From Lachnospiraceae bacterium UBA7026 (GTDB lineage Bacteria; Bacillota; Clostridia; Lachnospirales; Lachnospiraceae), in the NCBI GenBank assembly GCA_002494165.1, contig DLBH01000080.1, positions 1 through 25,404 of the forward strand: a DNA stretch of 25,404 nucleotides, read 5' to 3'. The stretch's first letter is position 1. Every line of letters starts with the position of its first letter. Below are positions 25,140-25,404 of this stretch, piece after piece. The notes below the pieces were generated by a model. The model was not told where the DNA came from, did not search any database, and saw only the letters and a program-made list of their open reading frames with translations. A program made the position numbers and the translations under genes.

Positions 25140-25168
25140 ATTATACCTAATTTTAAATAATTCTTCAA
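25140..25168 (-). promoter_or_regulatory. strong promoter for the hsdS-like/hsdM-like/lipoprotein operon
   Basis: Minus-strand TTGAAG (25163-25168) and a perfect TATAAT (25140-25145) are 17 nt apart in A+T-rich DNA. The predicted start near 25133 gives a leader of about 90 nt to GTG 25042. The 362-nt stretch 25043-25404 otherwise holds a G+C inverted repeat near 25240-25290 (imperfect GTCCGGG/CCCGGGAC) and the 18-bp array; I recognise no complete gene there. Confidence 0.78.
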
Positions 25169-25289
25169 TATAAAATGCAAAAATATTTGTCATACATTCA
25201 AATAACATAAAAAATCTTTTTCTTTTTCCAACATGTAAGTTGCCAGTCCAACAGATTGTCCCGGGATATGACAGCTGCCCGGACTGTCT

Positions 25290-25404
25290 GATAACCAGGA
25301 CCATATGATAACCAGAACTTATATGATTACCAGAACTTATATGATTACCAGAACTTATATGATTACCAAAACTTATATGATTACCAGAACTTATATGGTT
25401 ACCA
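25290..25404. repeat. 18-bp tandem array running off the right edge
   Basis: The unit gattaccagaacttatat recurs at 25307-25324 (one change), 25325-25342, 25343-25360, 25361-25378 (one change) and 25379-25396. It is preceded by a diverged 17-bp copy at 25290 and followed by a partial copy cut by the window edge. The array is at least six units long. At 18 bp the unit keeps any open frame open; plus-strand frames would read ITRTYM or DYQNLY repeats and one minus-strand frame GNHISS repeats. Confidence 0.93.

Overview
The window reads as chromosomal DNA of an anaerobic Firmicute of class Clostridia, most likely Lachnospiraceae. This rests on the rimP-nusA-ylxR-ylxQ-infB order, a clpC operon headed by a YtrA-type GntR regulator, an adjacent radA, a folD-rimO-pgsA-cinA run, strong GGAGG-type ribosome sites and Bacillus-like -35/-10 promoters. 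Every gene I can support lies on the minus strand, so transcription runs from high to low coordinates. No rRNA, tRNA, insertion sequence or CRISPR array was seen. The assignment is by eye, without any database search.

Layout from right to left in the direction of transcription. (a) 25404-22251: an accessory operon with a strong promoter encodes a half-length HsdS-like specificity protein, an HsdM-like protein that appears to have lost both methylase signature motifs, and a solute-binding lipoprotein. An 18-bp tandem array lies upstream and a 32-bp tandem array (22056-22247) lies downstream. (b) 21957-18580: ftsK with an unusually long, repeat-rich linker. (c) 18440-14935: promoter, folD, rimO, pgsA, cinA and a very strong terminator. 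The genes overlap or touch, so this is one operon. (d) 14816-11312: promoter, gntR, clpC, a small conserved protein and a terminator. (e) radA (11245-9866). (f) glyA (9668-8427) with its own promoter. (g) topB, a left-handed beta-helix protein and a lipoprotein (8173-4020). (h) 3989-1: promoter, leader terminator, rimP, nusA, ylxR, ylxQ and infB, cut by the left edge.

Most of the window is core housekeeping: translation initiation and ribosome maturation (infB, rimP, rimO), transcription elongation (nusA), chromosome segregation, topology and repair (ftsK, topB, radA), proteolysis (clpC), one-carbon metabolism (glyA, folD), phospholipid synthesis (pgsA) and NAD salvage (cinA). Two things stand out. 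First, the hsdS-like/hsdM-like/lipoprotein operon has the parts of a type I modification complex, but the methylase looks inactive and no restriction subunit is in view. Second, short tandem duplications recur throughout: Asn-Arg-Asp repeats in IF-2, an Asp/Tyr tail on NusA, Gln/Gly repeats in TopB, Ala-Pro-Lys and 20-residue repeats in FtsK, and 12-, 16-, 18- and 32-bp arrays between genes. Two of the intergenic arrays begin on the stop codon of the preceding gene.
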